A stretch of DNA of 64,000 nucleotides, from NCBI GenBank assembly GCA_900175165.2, contig FWWN02000230.1, positions 84,180 to 148,179 on the forward strand, read 5' to 3'. The notes beneath the pieces were generated by a model that was given only the letters and a program-made list of their open reading frames with translations, was not told the origin of the DNA and searched no databases. This document shows, piece after piece, positions 47,201 through 60,438 of the stretch (its first letter is position 1; every line of letters starts with the position of its first letter). This stretch comes from Rhizomucor pusillus. Its lineage: Eukaryota > Mucoromycota > Mucoromycetes > Mucorales > Lichtheimiaceae. A program made the position numbers and the translations under genes.

Positions 47201-50200
47201 CTCGTTGACGGTGTTTCTGTGTACAATCAAGATATGCGAGAACAATGGCATCTTTTGTTGAGTAGCGAGAATCGTGCTCAAAAGCAATATCTGACGATCG
47301 ATGAGGAGGAGTTCGAGAGCGCTTTCTTTGTGACATATCGAAGTTTCTGCTCATGCCCACAGCTACTGGAGCTCCTCCGTGGCAAATTCACAGGCGCATT
47401 CGATTCTGCAAAAGCACAGCAACAGCGTACAAGCACGTTGGAATCTGTCTTTGGAAAACCTGAACAGAACGAGCAGATTGATTGGAAAAAAGTAGCATCA
47501 ACGCAGCTCAAGGTGTTAAATCTCATGATATACTGGGTAGAAGAGCATACATACGACTTTGTGGATGAGATACAGATACTGGAGCACGTTGCGCGGTTCT
47601 TACACGATGCTCAAATTTCGTTGGAGGAATGGCAACGAGAATTGAACAGCCAGCGACAAAACTGTGATTTAGAAATAGATAGCAAAGAAGTACAGCAATT
47701 AGGCGACGCAACCTCGAGACGGCTCCAAGAATTGCGAATACTTTTTATCCAGAAACTCCTATCGCCATGCTATGATTTCAAGGCCATTAAATACGAGACT
47801 GAATGTAGTCGCAAGGTGGATGAATTTTATCAGCTTTTGATTGCCGGATATCAGCAGCCATTCAAAGCAGCTATCCTACAGACCAATGGAGAGGATTCAG
47901 TGGCGTTCTCGTTAGCGCATAGCCCACCGTACGGAGTCGCCAGAATATCGCAATACTCTGCTAGGACGCTTTTGCGACAAGCCGATAGATGTGCGCGCAC
48001 GCTGTTTGCATCGGTGACCCTTCAAGACTGGATCCAGACATTCGATGTTTTTGAAGCTCAATCGACAGACCTGTACGCTTGGTTACCTTCGCGCAATGCA
48101 TCGCATATTCCTTCCCTATCCTCGGCCTTGTCGTCAGCCCGTGATGCTCCATCGGCACAGCAAACATCATACCATATATCTCCAGAAGATGTCGTGATTT
48201 CAGATATATTCACCGCCATTGAAGGAGCTCGGCGCTCCATGGTATCTCCAACAGCCTTTTCTGCAGATGATTTAATCTTGGCTCTACCAAGTTCTATCCA
48301 GTATCTTTATTGCATGCATTTTATCATTCGCAGTTGGGCCATACATGAAATCACAGTACCGGGACTATCTGTAGAAGCAAGAAGTCAATGCATCGAAAAG
48401 TTTTTACAGATCGTCGTTGTCAGCAAGGCAGTTACTGAACAGATGGTGCTATTCCCTGAACTGCGGGACGTGGAAGATAGGCCTCGAAGGGTCCCAGGAT
48501 TTGTCGAATACGCTGTCGCCAGTGCACTGATCAGTCCCGAAGTTCGTCTATTCACGAATGCCTGGCAAAGAGTGGCACAGAGACACGGTCAAGCTCCACT
48601 GGATACCCTTGAGAATCTGCTAAGTCAAGTCGAACCATCGGAGGATGCGCACGATATGGCGCTTGTGCCTAGTGTTGGATGGATTTTTGATCGCATGCTA
48701 GAACTATGTTCTTCCGTTCCTGACACGTACAATCATCGACAAGATATGATCAATTTCGACAAGCGACGCTACGTTTTCCACTTTTTCCAGCTTATCATGA
48801 ATGCGCAGATGGACTTGGAAGAAGGAGAACGAGTAGACAACCTTCGAGATGAGCGTCTTACGTTTGTTGTGCATCCTCAAACCAGTGCCTTAACTTGGAA
48901 GGACCTCAAGGATCTAGCTCATCGGGAAAGCAAGGGTCTTTCGATCAAGGGAGGATCAGCTACTCGGGGACATCGAGGAGCAACAACAACGTTGATATTC
49001 AACAAAATGGTTGGAGACCAGCTAGAACGTTTGAAACGGAGTATCAAGGAACGAAATCGAATCGATAAAGAATGTCGTGATCAGCAACATAAACTGCAAA
49101 AGCGCCAGTTGGAACAAGCAAAATTGTTGGAAAAACAAGAGAAGAAGACACATCAGCGCAGCCATTCTCACTCGCAGCTGCCGAGACTAAACTTTATTCT
49201 ACGAGGATTGCGCCCACACAGCATGCTTTCTGTTGATTCGACGTTCACTGCAGCCAAGGTTTCGACTGTTATCAATCTCATTCATTCCACGATTTCAGTG
49301 GCTAGTGCGTACACGAAGCGAGAAAATGTATTTCGGATAGTCACTGAAGAAGGCGGCCAGTATCTATTTCAAGGCATGAATCGTGAAGATATGCATGAAT
49401 GGATGCAGCAAATCAGCAATGCAGCCCGAGAGGGAACAGCCAAGAGGCAAAGCGTTTTGGCATCGGAAGAAGCAAGTAACGGCAATCAAAGACGCAGTCA
49501 ATACGCCGAAGAGCAAGAGGATACTCGAAGGACTACGCAAAGTGGCAACAGGAAATCGGTATACGGCATGGAGCTTTCTATCCTTATGGGGGATGGAACG
49601 GTACCACCTATCGTTGAAAAATGTATTCAAGAAATTGAGAAGCGCGGTCTAGAAGAAGTTGGCATTTACCGCATAGCCGGCTCAGGATCTGTTGTGGAAG
49701 AACTCAAGAAGGAGTTCAATACCAACATGGACGCTGTGGACCTTAGTGATCCCAAGTGGGCTGACATCAACGTTGTAGCCGACGCTTTGAAACAATTCCT
49801 ACGCAGTATACCCGGGTCCTTGTTGACGCACGAATGTTACGATGACTTTATCCATGCTTCAGGTAAAGAAAATCACAGGCCTTTCCCAATGCAGCTTTAG
49901 TGCATTTCTTCGTTGTTTTCTAATTAACAATGGTTTCCTTATTCTAGCGTCGGAGGATCATGATCAGCGTGTATATTTGATAAAGCAGACACTCAAAAAG
50001 CTACCGGTACCCAATTACATTCTTCTAAAACGACTAGTCGGACACTTTGTTATGTAAGTTGTTCACCTTGCCTCACATATGGATTGGATGTGTTTTACTA
50101 ACGTACAATTTAGTGTCACAGACTTTGAGGCTATCAATCACATGTATGCTACCAATCTGGCGATTGTTTTTGGACCGACCTTGCTGCAACCAGCACCGGG

Positions 50201-50378
50201 CCCTGCATCGTTTGCAACAACAATGTCAAATCTTGGCCATCACCAAACTATTGTCAAGTATTTGATCCTACACTACCATTTTCTTTTCGACATTGAACAT
50301 GAAGAGGACGAAACAGTTGTCAATTCAAGCAATGTATCCTCTGTTGAAGACTCGGGGCTGGCACCCGATCACTTGTAA
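44246..50378 (+). CDS. BEM2: BEM2-type Rho GTPase-activating protein with RasGEF-like and PH domains
   Basis: Exons 44246-49862, 49948-50053 and 50114-50378 give 1995 residues, near yeast Bem2. Order: Ser-rich N-terminus with a poly-Ser tract; PH-like region about 110-277 (EGLLYKKADFKAF); RasGEF-N about 305-412 (VRDGKVQAGSIEALVHELLY region); RasGEF-like domain about 460-750 (EQIYLFHFAMHRNHSKDL). Next come a second RasGEF-N-like segment near 975 (VKAGTLEKLVDVLVDG, FFVTYRSFCSC), a second PH near 1650-1730, and RhoGAP about 1772-1990 with arginine finger R1809 in EEVGIYRIAGSGS. Acts on Cdc42/Rho1-type GTPases in polarity and cytoskeleton control in yeast. Whether the RasGEF-like domain is active is unknown. 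Confidence 0.95.
44358..44404 (+). repeat. TTC microsatellite encoding poly-Ser
   Basis: About 15 tandem tct/ttc units in the first part of the BEM2-like gene encode an uninterrupted serine run. Identical codons suggest a young, length-variable tract. Confidence 0.95.
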
Positions 50379-50589
50379 TTTTAATCTTCTTCCCTTGTGA
50401 ATATAAAAGTGATGATTGCTTTGTTTCTACATACTTGCTTTCTCATGAGAGTTTCTCAGGGGGTCGGAATCGATGGTTGGTGCTATTGGATTGCTTATTA
50501 TGGTTTTCATTGCTTGTAGTGCATAGGATACGGTATCGGCTGGATTTCAGACCGATTGCATCTTCCTTATGGAATTGCACTCCATGTCA

Positions 50590-52970
50590 ACCTGAAGTGC
50601 GGTATGATCTGATCAAAATAAAACTAGCCTGCTGTGGTGCGCCCAAGATGCGAGCGCAAGCAACTGCCATGTTCGGCACGATCTCTGCCGCTTGTCTGAT
50701 CAAGTGCAGCCTAAGGCTTCCACAGCCGCTAACCTCAAAGAGAAAGCGAGGATATTATTCTGTTCTTATGAGCTTGGAACTGCAATGACGCATTATCTTA
50801 GCTTCTTGAAGATTAGAATGGATCAAATGGACCAATATCCACACTACCTTGCCATGGATAACCCCCTATCCAATACTCGTACGACAATCGACAAGTCCAT
50901 CGTGCCCCGCGGCTTTCGTCATTCTCTCTCGGACCTCCTTCAAGCGTATGATCGCCACAGCACCTCTGTCAGTGCTGAGCGAATACTGAACAACGAGAGT
51001 CGCATTTGACGGCTTTCCATAGGCAAAGTCGTAGTACAGAAATGTACAAACAAGCCATATATTGCCAATTGGAACAGCAAGTTCTGGTTCTTATATGAGG
51101 AAGCCACTGTTAACTGACGATCTCCAGAAGCCCTGTCCATTCTCTAATCCACGACCTTGACGACGATATCTACGTCGGTTCATTTACAGACCAAGAGCTC
51201 GCCGAAATTGAGGGATACAATCCCATTGAGTTCGATTAGGAGCTTCCCCATGAATTACAACAATATCTATACTCGTTCAAGGAAAAGGCGAATCTTGAAT
51301 GAATAATATTTTCCTTTACTGGCTCTAATCAACATGTGTAACTGAAAACTCCGGATGAGTTAAACGACATGATAATGGAAAAGACCTTCAATCCAAAAGG
51401 GCAGCCAGGTCTGTCTCGGGCCCGACAGGCCATATGAGAATGCAATCTGTCTTATAACTACAATCTACTCCAAGGCAGTCTGGTCGAAGATGAAGGCACG
51501 TGGATATCCCTCAAAGAACTTGTTGCAGAAGATCCCACGTATAAAAAAAAATCAACACGCTTACACGAGTATATCTCGACACAACGGAGACTCCCAGAGT
51601 GGTCAAGGGCGACCTAAGCAACGTCTGGTTTCTTGCTATATTCAATAGCAGCTTTGTTGTTGACGAAATCGTCAGAACTTCATATAACTGTGATGATAAT
51701 GGATTGCTCTGCTGGCTCCGTGTGTCGCCTCACCCACATCCAATGATCCTTGTGTTCCTAACCGAGAAGTCGTCTGCGTGAAGCAACTGGTGCCATCCAG
51801 GAGCTCACTTACCGTGTTCGACTACACTTGTTTGACACAGTAGCAGTAATTAAGGATTATGGTGATTTCGTATCGATGAAGATAACCGCCAGCAGACGCC
51901 ATTAATCCCACCATGCATCATCTCCTCATCAATATCCGCAGCAATCTTATAATACGCTACTACGCTAACTCCGATGCCTATCTATTAAGCCTTTGAAGTA
52001 CATCCGGAATAATCATTGGCGTTGTCAAACTATTCTCATCGTCCCTTCTCCTATAACGAAACGGCCAATATGGTCGTTCGCCATTGTGGTGTCCACATGT
52101 CGTTTCTTAGTTCCTAAGACTTGGCCGATAGCTTGTCAATACTTGGACTCAGTTGCGTGCTTAATATTGGGGTAAAAGTTTTCTTCTTTCTGCGGCAGCG
52201 CAGCGCGGTAGTCCTCTGGCTATGAGGCCGCACTGCATCTCTGTTCACTAACTGAGCAGTGCGGAAGTGCTTAGAGCTGCTAATATTATAACAAAACATA
52301 GTCAATTATCAGAGAATTTATTGCAATTAGCATTGCAGGCAGTGGGGAAGCTTGTTCCTTGTTTTCTCCAAGATTTACCGCTTGCGTCACACCACTGGGT
52401 GCCTGCCAAGGCGGACCTTAAGAAAGAGGGATCTGCAAAAAATTTCTGCGGAACATGCTAGCAAACCGGAGTGTGTGAGACAAGGTATCCAAAAAAGGTA
52501 TCACGGTTTTCTAAGAACGTCGCACAAGTCTAAAGTTCTCATCGATGAGGATGATTGCCGTCATTTGCCTCCAGCGCTACCACGATTGTACACATTGATG
52601 TCTCTTGAGAAAAACCAACTGGCGCCTGTGAAGGATGTTGGAAGATCGGGTACTCTGAACTTTTACAACCTACGAGTAACTATACTGGAATGCGTTCTTT
52701 CGAATTGAGTTGCAGATTAAAAGGTCATAATCGCTGCAGGAAACACAAAAATATTAAGTTTGCAGTTGCCTGCAATGGGGAAACTTCTCCGCGCTCGCAA
52801 ATCATCGTCTGCCATGTAGCTGCCGTTCTCTGCCAAGGACTGGAATTGGGACGAGTCTGGTTACCAAGACACGTCACGTTGCCTTTATACATTCTTGCTC
52901 AAGGAAGAGCATCCTCTGTACAACGTAAAAGAAAAGAACGGGAGCAGCCTGCTGCTGACTGAAGCGCAAC
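50590..52970 (+). pseudogene. decayed coding relic(s), origin unknown
   Basis: Several plus-strand segments look protein-like but are broken by stops and frame changes. Around 50700-51000: KASTAANLKEKARILFCSYE and FRHSLSDLLQAYDRH. Around 51120-51300: SLIHDLDDDIYVGSFTDQEL, continuing after an in-frame stop as ELPHELQQYLYSFKEKA. Around 51470-51600: GSLVEDEGTWISLKELVAED and RLHEYISTQRRLPEWSR. Around 52350-52680: HKSKVLIDEDDCRHLPPAL. No intron structure rejoins them. I do not recognise a family; a dead mobile element or a lost gene are both possible. Confidence 0.5.
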
Positions 52971-55211
52971 GCAATGCGCCTCGACCATCAAGCACCAAGG
53001 TCCTTTTCCACGAAAAAGGCAAAAACAGCCTGGGCAAGTGAGGAACCGGACTGCCTGAAAGGAGGAGTACAAAGGATGTTGCCGTCATGACAACAAACGG
53101 AGCAGAAGAAGGACATCACATGGAGCCCATTTTACCTAAAGAGTAACGAAAACAAAGCAGAAACACATCCAATAACCAAATGCCAATGCACGCCGAGCAA
53201 CGTTGCATTAAAAGTAAAACAAAGTGTGGCCTTTCGGTATCAACCAATTACATAGTAGAAACAGCTGTACGCCTATAACCTCGCTCTGTCGTTAAGATGG
53301 GGTTAGTAACGAGAAACGTGTCTCGCAAATACTCCAGCCATCCAAATATTTCGAGGATCTTATGTAAATAGTAGGCACGGGTTGATATTGCTAAGATTTT
53401 ACAATATCAGTCAACGGCGTTGCTGGCTGCCCTTGATTGTTGCGGTTCTTCTTGATGCAAACGCAGGTATGTTGTCAAGATACATGTGCATCAAAGGAAT
53501 GAACCAGCCCAGAAACTCTCGCCCGCGCAGGACATCAGTGTCGCTATTTCCGCCTTACGTAACAGTTAGATAGCTAGGGACTCGTCAACAATGTTGAGAG
53601 GACTGTCACTGCCTGGCAGCTATACAAATTGTTCTGTCTATAATAAATAATAAAAAATCTAAAGATAACTCGTATGCAATTATCGATTAGATCACCAGAT
53701 GCTGTCAAGCGACCATAACAACAACAACAAAAACAACAACAACAACAGCAGCAGCAGAGTGATCCAGCCATCAAGAAAGAACGCCTTCCAATCGGATACC
53801 TCGTTTGTGGATCGGGCTAGGGGCTAAAAAACAAAAAAGCACACATCTTTGTTAGCAATGCCGCTGATGTTGTCATACACAAATATGTGTAAAATGTGAT
53901 CAGTATGGTCCACTCCGCTGACCTCAAGGTCGTCAAGAACAAACCACTTTGATCTGTCTCCACGTGAAGTGCAGATAGAAGAAAAAAAGTGTTTCAAATC
54001 CCCCATTCATTGCTTTCGCCTGCTATCCTCGGCTGCAGATCAATGGGCGTCGCTGCATTGTGTTTTCGTGTTACTGGACGGAATAATCAGTTGAAGATTT
54101 TAGTCACCTTTTCTCATGGAAATGTATGATGAAACGGTGCGAAGCATGCGCTGCTGTTCCAGATAGCCAGATGTGGATCAATCTGTAGATCGCTAGGGTA
54201 GTTTTCAAATTATCAGATCTTTTGTCTAGTCAAGTATGAACCTTGACTTCTTTTTTTATCTAAATCGTCGCCGGAACTGGGTGTGTGGACTTTCCAGGGT
54301 CCACTATCGTCACAAGACAAGCTCTACTTGAATCTATTACACCTTTAAGGTTTTCGTCTTTGTCGCTAGATAGCAGGGGTGGGAGGGTACAAACATTAAA
54401 GCCGCACTCTTTTTCTGCAGTTGCAAGGATACACAGTATGTGTGTGTAACTTTGCAACCCGTGGCCTCCTCAGTGTGATTTTTTTCCACCATTTAGTGTC
54501 CCAAGTCTTATTAGATTCTTTCCTTCATTCTAGACACTTCATTGGCGAAAATATGAAAATCGGCGGGACCGCCTGGACCTGTATCGCCTCAGCCTCATAA
54601 AGTTCGCTTGTGCAACCGGACCGGCCAGAAAGGATCGACGGCAGATTTTTGGTGCCAGTGTCAGTGAAACTCGGTGTATGAGGGGTGTGATTTCCATAAA
54701 AGGACTGGTGCAAAAAATGACCGCATCCGCAAAGGCGGTACTGGGAAGGAACGAGGACAAACAAAAAAAAAAAAGATGCTCGATTGCCCACAGTTTGCAG
54801 CAAGAAGCGATTACAGCCAAGAAGCAGTGGCAAATATGTTACTCAAAAAAAACGAGAATTGAGGGATTGCCTCCATAGAAAAACTAGGCGTCATATTTGT
54901 ATATTTTTTTTTTTCGCTTGGTGGAGGGAGCATTTTTTTTTTGTAACAAGCAATTAGGCACTCATTTCTCCGGTGACCCCCAAATTCTAGACTTGTAATG
55001 TGCTCAAAGAGAGCCAATGTCGTTGCTGTTTTGGGAGGACACAGAGTCTGACGTAGAAAAGGGCAGCTATTTTAGGTTTGGCATCTAGGTCAATCATTGA
55101 AATCTTTCGGGTGACACGGTCCATTCACGCAAAGCTATAAAATAGGGGATTTCCTTTTCTCAATAATGGCACTTTTCTTTTCGCTTTTATCTCTTTTTCT
55201 TTTTCTTTTTC
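52971..55211. other. gene-poor interval with simple repeats
   Basis: 2.2 kb with no supported gene. Holds an AAC/CAG trinucleotide tract at 53716-53757 and A- and T-homopolymer runs near 54760-54775 and 54900-54940. A CT/T-rich stretch (55150-55215) lies right before the SWIRM gene start. Confidence 0.5.
53716..53757. repeat. AAC/CAG trinucleotide repeat
   Basis: Tandem aac units with one aaa interruption pass into four cag units. No open gene spans it, so it appears non-coding. Confidence 0.9.
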
Positions 55212-56228
55212 ATGCTTCAGTGTCCTACAGTGATGATCGCCGCCAATCCGGACCGAATATTCTCGCCTCCCGCGACTCCACACAATGCTTCCTGCGGTGC
55301 CAATAAGGTTACCGTCTCCGTTGACAATCACAACCTATCCCAATCCAGCCCTCTGGCCACACCGCCTTCAAGCTTCATCCTCGATGAGCGCCGGGTACCT
55401 TCGCGCGCCAAGAAGGTTTTCGCTTTCCACGCTGAACGCAAACAGGCCATGCCATGCTTGGCAACAGCTGCAGAAAACCATCCAATGTACACCCACCGGG
55501 TCATCCTTCCTCTACCTCATACAAGCAGCTCTCGCAACAAGCAAACATCAGCTCTCCCGCAAGAATCCTTGCCACCAAAGAAGCGCACCACGTATCGCAA
55601 AGTTTGCCCAACTCCAGGTTGCCCTCCCGACACAGAGGACGCATTCGCTTTTCTGATGACACCGCAAGCCATCCAAGCTCAAACACGGCGATCTTTGCAA
55701 GAGCAGACGACGATCACTGCCGCTGCAAAGCGTAAGCGCACAGACTCCCAATCAAGCACCACCAGCAGTTCGTCGACCACTGCAGCCCCATCCTCTCACA
55801 AACAGCAGTCCGATCGCCACATCAAAAAGGCACGCACCGATGCAGCCATGGCCTACGACAAACTGGATCTCTCTGTTGCCGACACACTCGTATATGACCA
55901 TAATTGGATACCAAACAAGGATGCCCTGAATCACAAAGTCAAGGTTAATTGGAAGGGCGGTCCCATGAAAGGCTTTGAATCCATGCCTTACTACGACATT
56001 CTCGACTCCCGTGAAACTTACATTCCTTTCACTTTGCGACTGACTCCAGAGCAGTACCTCAAGTGCAAGCGAAGTCTCATCCTCGGCGCCCAGCAAGCCT
56101 CCAAGGAGCACAAGCCCTTCCGCAAGTCTGACGCTCAAAAGCTATGCCGCATTGATGTCAACAAGGTCAGCGAACTGTGGAATGTCTTTTCAAAGCTCGG
56201 CTGGTTCTCTCCAAAGAACGTTGACTAA
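55212..56228 (+). CDS. SWIRM-domain protein (Fun19-like)
   Basis: Single exon, 338 residues. The first 210 residues are Ser/Thr/Pro-rich and contain FSPPATP, a possible proline-directed kinase site, and a Lys/Arg cluster RHIKKARTD that could serve as nuclear signal. Residues about 255-335 form a SWIRM domain: FTLRLTPEQYLKCKRSLILG, then FRKSDAQKLCRIDVNKVSEL and WNVFSKLGWF. SWIRM is a helical DNA- or nucleosome-associated module of chromatin regulators. Small fungal proteins with a disordered N-terminus and C-terminal SWIRM belong to the Fun19/YOR338W group, whose precise role is unclear. Confidence 0.9.
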   Translation: MLQCPTVMIAANPDRIFSPPATPHNASCGANKVTVSVDNHNLSQSSPLATPPSSFILDERRVPSRAKKVFAFHAERKQAMPCLATAAENHPMYTHRVILPLPHTSSSRNKQTSALPQESLPPKKRTTYRKVCPTPGCPPDTEDAFAFLMTPQAIQAQTRRSLQEQTTITAAAKRKRTDSQSSTTSSSSTTAAPSSHKQQSDRHIKKARTDAAMAYDKLDLSVADTLVYDHNWIPNKDALNHKVKVNWKGGPMKGFESMPYYDILDSRETYIPFTLRLTPEQYLKCKRSLILGAQQASKEHKPFRKSDAQKLCRIDVNKVSELWNVFSKLGWFSPKNVD

Positions 56229-58921
56229 AGGATCAGATCCTTTCCCGCTTTCTTTGTCTATTTCACGATCTCCTTTTCTCTCCCTCTCACTCTGCCTGAT
56301 CTCTGCCGTTGTTCTCATGTATCTCCCTATATCTTCCATTGTCTCTTCTCTCTTTTCCTCCCCTAATGTACATAACGACCTGTTGTATATAACATTGTGA
56401 AATTCATCATCGTCATCCGAGGTTGCTTCTTTAATTAAAAGTTGTTTCCCGTCGTTGTTCTTTTTTTATCAATCGAAGAATCGAAACCGCGGGTCCGTTG
56501 CAAATGTTGGTGCTACTGGCAGAAATGATAATAATGTGGGCAAAGATGTCCCACCTAAACTATACCGAGTTGGCGCCGGACTGGCTCATATTATTGGATT
56601 TTCTTGGCGCAACTAAAAAATCGCCCATTCTCCCCACCCCCAACCGCCGCCCCGCCCACTTAACTTTTTTCTGTTTCTTCTAGCCATGTGCACTCACACG
56701 TATGCACATAAAACACAGTTTTCTTTTGTTGCTGCACGTGTCATGTGCTCTGTCTGTGCTTTTTATTTTCCTACATTGTTTCTTTGACTTAACCTTAATA
56801 ACCGCCCTGCATGGTTTGACTAACAATTGGGCACATAAACTTCGTTCTTATTTCTGTATGTTCTCACCACAGCAGCCTGAATTAAATGGTATATCATTGC
56901 CGTCGTGCACGACGGCAGTAGAAGGATCGACAAACTTTGCGCTTGTACTTTTTTGATTAAAGTCTCGGTCGCCTGACCCCGCCACGGCGACCCAGTTACT
57001 ATGTACAAACACCTGTTGCAGCAGCGGCGGCGGCAGCAGCGTTGCAAGTTTGCAGGTGCCTGCTATCGATTGAATGTTAGTAATTTAGATAGCGTCGTAC
57101 CACAGGGATATTTCTGAAGGATCCATGGACAATCACCTGCGATATTGTGTTACTTTTGCGCGGCGCTGGAACACCACTTGACAATTCTGCAGAGTAGTAG
57201 CTTATCTCTCTCTATGTGTGTGAGCTGATATCATTGCACTCTGAACAATTTTGCCGTCGCCGCTTTTAGTTACGAGTCAGGCGCGGTCCATTGCATTTAT
57301 AGGCGTACTAAGGAACAGCACCTACAGCGCAGTAACGCCTTGGCTGATAATCGCGGAATGATTCACTCATGAAGTAAGAACTTCTTCGAAATTTGCGTAT
57401 AGTAGAAAAATCATAGGTTTCATACACTTTTGCTGCTTTAAACCGCATCGACCAATTGAAACTGTGTTTGCAAGAGCATTCGCTCACTTGAACTTATATC
57501 TGTACACGTTCCTCTTTTCATTTGTGTATCTTTGTTTAGCATTTGCCGCAGGTGCAACCGTTTATCCATTTACTTTTTGCATGATTGTGACGCGAACGTT
57601 GTACTTGCTGATCATTGACTTGATACTTCAGGGTTCAGATCAGGGAGCTACAAAGCAATACATCTGCTCCTCCTTCTCAGGGAGCCGTGAGATATGTAAG
57701 AAAATTGTTGTCTATGCGCCAACATTTACAAAAGTCCAATGTATCATGTCTCTTGGTTTGGTTGATTCTTTGTATAGATTCGAAAAATTTATTTTGACTT
57801 GTTTTCTCCTCGTTACTGGTATCTTGGACTGGACACGATAATGTCAATCCTTAGCATCAGATTATCCGATATCGATGAGATGACAGTGAGTGGTTTACGG
57901 AGAATGCTTTTCTTTTTTCTCTCATCTACAATTCAGCACTCCTGCTGCTTGCCCTGGATCGGACGCAGTGTAAATAAGTTAAGCAATGGGTACAAATGGA
58001 TATCCGACAAGAAGCAGTCTAGCTATGCTTGTTTTCGGAACCGTCGGTGCCTGGATCTCGAAAATATCAGGAACGAAAGAGCGGCAATCACCAGCAATTA
58101 AGTTCATTTCACTTGGACAGCGGAATTGCATGTCCTTAAGCCGTCTTTTCTTAACATTCACATGCAATGGCCGTGTGGATCGGCAAATGTTTGCAGAAAA
58201 AAGAAGACATGCCCTAACTTTTATAGATGAACGGCGCGGTGCCTCCTCCCTCTCTCCCGGGACCCACATTTACTCAATGTAGCTATCAGGAATTGATATG
58301 CGATCTGCAGCAAGTTGATCCACAGGTACGATTGTCACTGATACAGTGACTTGGACACCCATTCAGATGCGAGGAGCATAAAATCGTTTTCACACACAAT
58401 GAGCCTCCCAGAGAGAGAGAGAGAGAAAAAAAAAAAGAAAATCAAGGTCGTCGGTTGCGCACATCGGAGTAAGTGGAAAGAGAAAGAAGATCCTTGTGGA
58501 ACGTGAAAGCCAAGAATAGTTTGTGAATCCACATTGTACATGTCTACCTAAGGTATAGCTGTCGATCCATTTGAAAATGATTTGCAATGAACTTTTCCGG
58601 GCACACTTTTTAACAAGAAGAACCACACAAAATAAACTAATGCAATGGATTATAAATGAGGCTTGGTAATCAGCTCTCCGTTCCCCCCATCCGCGCCTCG
58701 GATGGTAGATTGTGTAGGTTGCAGTTTCCTCTTGTTAGCCCATTAACCTTTTTTTTGGAGATGCGGGCTGGACCAATTGTCTGCAGAGCCAAGAAGGCTG
58801 ATTCGCTTGAGTTATTTTTTGTGTACCCCTCTCTCCCCATTCCCTTTCTCTCTCTTATTCTTTTCCTCGTCAAACTCGAACACCTATCTTTTCTTGCTTT
58901 TCGCTTCTACAGTCACAGATC
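56229..58921. other. 2.7-kb intergenic region
   Basis: No supported gene. Contains CT-rich sequence directly after the SWIRM gene (probable 3' UTR), a GA-repeat/poly-A tract at 58411-58440 and a CT-rich stretch (58820-58870) before the mannosyltransferase start. Short frames with hydrophobic runs near 57464-57841 are not conserved-looking. Confidence 0.5.
58411..58440. repeat. GA dinucleotide repeat with poly-A run
   Basis: Seven or so ga units followed by about ten adenines; simple intergenic repeat. Confidence 0.9.
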
Positions 58922-60033
58922 ATGTTGCCCGTATCGAACATGCGAGGCAGCAAGCGACTTATCGTCTTTGCGACCCTTCTCACGGCGCTGGCTGTTTATT
59001 GTTTGTCGTCTTCTTTCTCGAATAGCCAACATATCAGCAGCACAACATGCCACGAGGCTCGGTCCCTGAACCAACACACCGAGCAACAGGATGATGCCAG
59101 CTATTATCTGAATCTCAATGGCCTCAACTCCTCCGTCGACGCACGCGCCAAGGGCGAACGCTTACTTGTGCTGACAACACTCAAGAATGCAAGCCAACAC
59201 CTCGAACGCTACTTTACCTTACTCGACAAGACCACATACCCGAACGAACTCATCTCGATCGGTCTCCTGGTAACTGATTCCCAGGACGGTACACTCGAGG
59301 CGCTCGAGCCTCTCGTAGCGAACCTCCAGAGCCGCTGGTCTAATCGGTTCTCTGAAATAAACGTCTTCTCGCGAGATTACAAGACCGAGATACCTCTCAG
59401 CTCAGAAGGGTCGCCAATCGAGCAAGAACCTTACCGACGCTCCGTCTTGGCTCGGGCTCGTAATTTTTTGCTCGCCTCAGCCCTGCGAGATTATCACAGC
59501 TGGGTTGCCTGGCTCGATGCGGAAATGTATGACTACCCACCAACCATATTCGAAGACTTGATGGAAGCCGACGTCGATGTCATTGTGCCAAACACGCTAA
59601 AGTATCGCGAGGATTATTCTTTCTGGGCACATGACAGGAATAACTGGGCAGAAACGGATTATTCCCTGGAAATACAAAAGAATGTGGGTGAAGATTACCT
59701 CTTGACCGAGGGATACAGCGAAATGCCCACTGGACGCTACTTGGTAAGTTTATTTGTTGTTTGCTTTGATTATACTTTTCATTGTCTTCTGATCACCAGC
59801 GTTACATTTAGCTCGTTGATATGCCAACGCATTTCGGCAAGGAGCACAAGGTGCCACTCGATGCCGTAGGCACAAGCTTCACGTTGGTCAAGGGCCACGT
59901 TCACCGCGAAGGCGCCAACTTCCCTGCGTTTGCTTACCGGCATCAAGTCGAGACTGAAGCATTCGGCAAGGTCGCAAAAGCTATGGGTTTCACGGTTTAC
60001 GGTATCCCTGGATACATCGTTTACCATCTATAA
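58922..60033 (+). CDS. Anp1/Mnn9/Van1-family mannosyltransferase (GT62)
   Basis: Golgi alpha-mannosyltransferase of the kind that builds N-glycan outer chains. Two exons (58922-59743, 59812-60033) give 347 residues. A short cytosolic N-terminus precedes one signal-anchor helix (about residues 11-32, LIVFATLLTALAVYCLSS), giving type II topology. Family motifs: LLVLTTLKNASQHLERYF, the GLLVTDSQDGT region, RSVLARARNFLLASAL, WVAWLDAEMYDYPP and the C-terminal HREGANFPAFAYRHQVETE. The metal-binding DxD is DAE in this protein. Which of the yeast paralogues it corresponds to cannot be decided by eye. Confidence 0.94.
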
Positions 60034-60049
60034 AAGCCCAACAATAATT

Positions 60050-60110
60050 TACACGCACGCAACACATTCACGCACACACACTCACACACATATAATACAC
60101 ATATACGCAC
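60050..60110. repeat. CA-rich microsatellite in 3' flank
   Basis: Interrupted cacacaca/acacgc repeats directly after the mannosyltransferase stop codon. Confidence 0.85.
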
Positions 60111-60438
60111 GAAAAGAAGCCCCCGCCCAGTCATTGTTTATCTTTCACACACTTTTTCACACTACGCTGCATAGCCTATATAATTTCTGGCCTATTTCCC
60201 TCTCTCCATTGTTAGAACGACCCTTCCTCCGGTTTGTTGCATGTCTTATCCCTTTTGAATTTCTGTACAATGTTTTGTTTCTCCACAAATGTAATATTTC
60301 TAGTAATGTACTTGGAAACGACGACGCGGTTGTTGCGCGTAACAGCACAATACCCTGTGAATGTCTGCTACTGTGTTTTATTACTGGTTTCTATAACGAT
60401 GGTGTCTGCGTGCATTTTCTTTTTTTTCTTCATTTTTT

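Noticed and set aside
57464..57841. 125-residue hydrophobic plus-strand frame
   Set aside because: AT-rich sequence gives spurious Phe/Leu-rich frames; no conserved motif and no splice partners.
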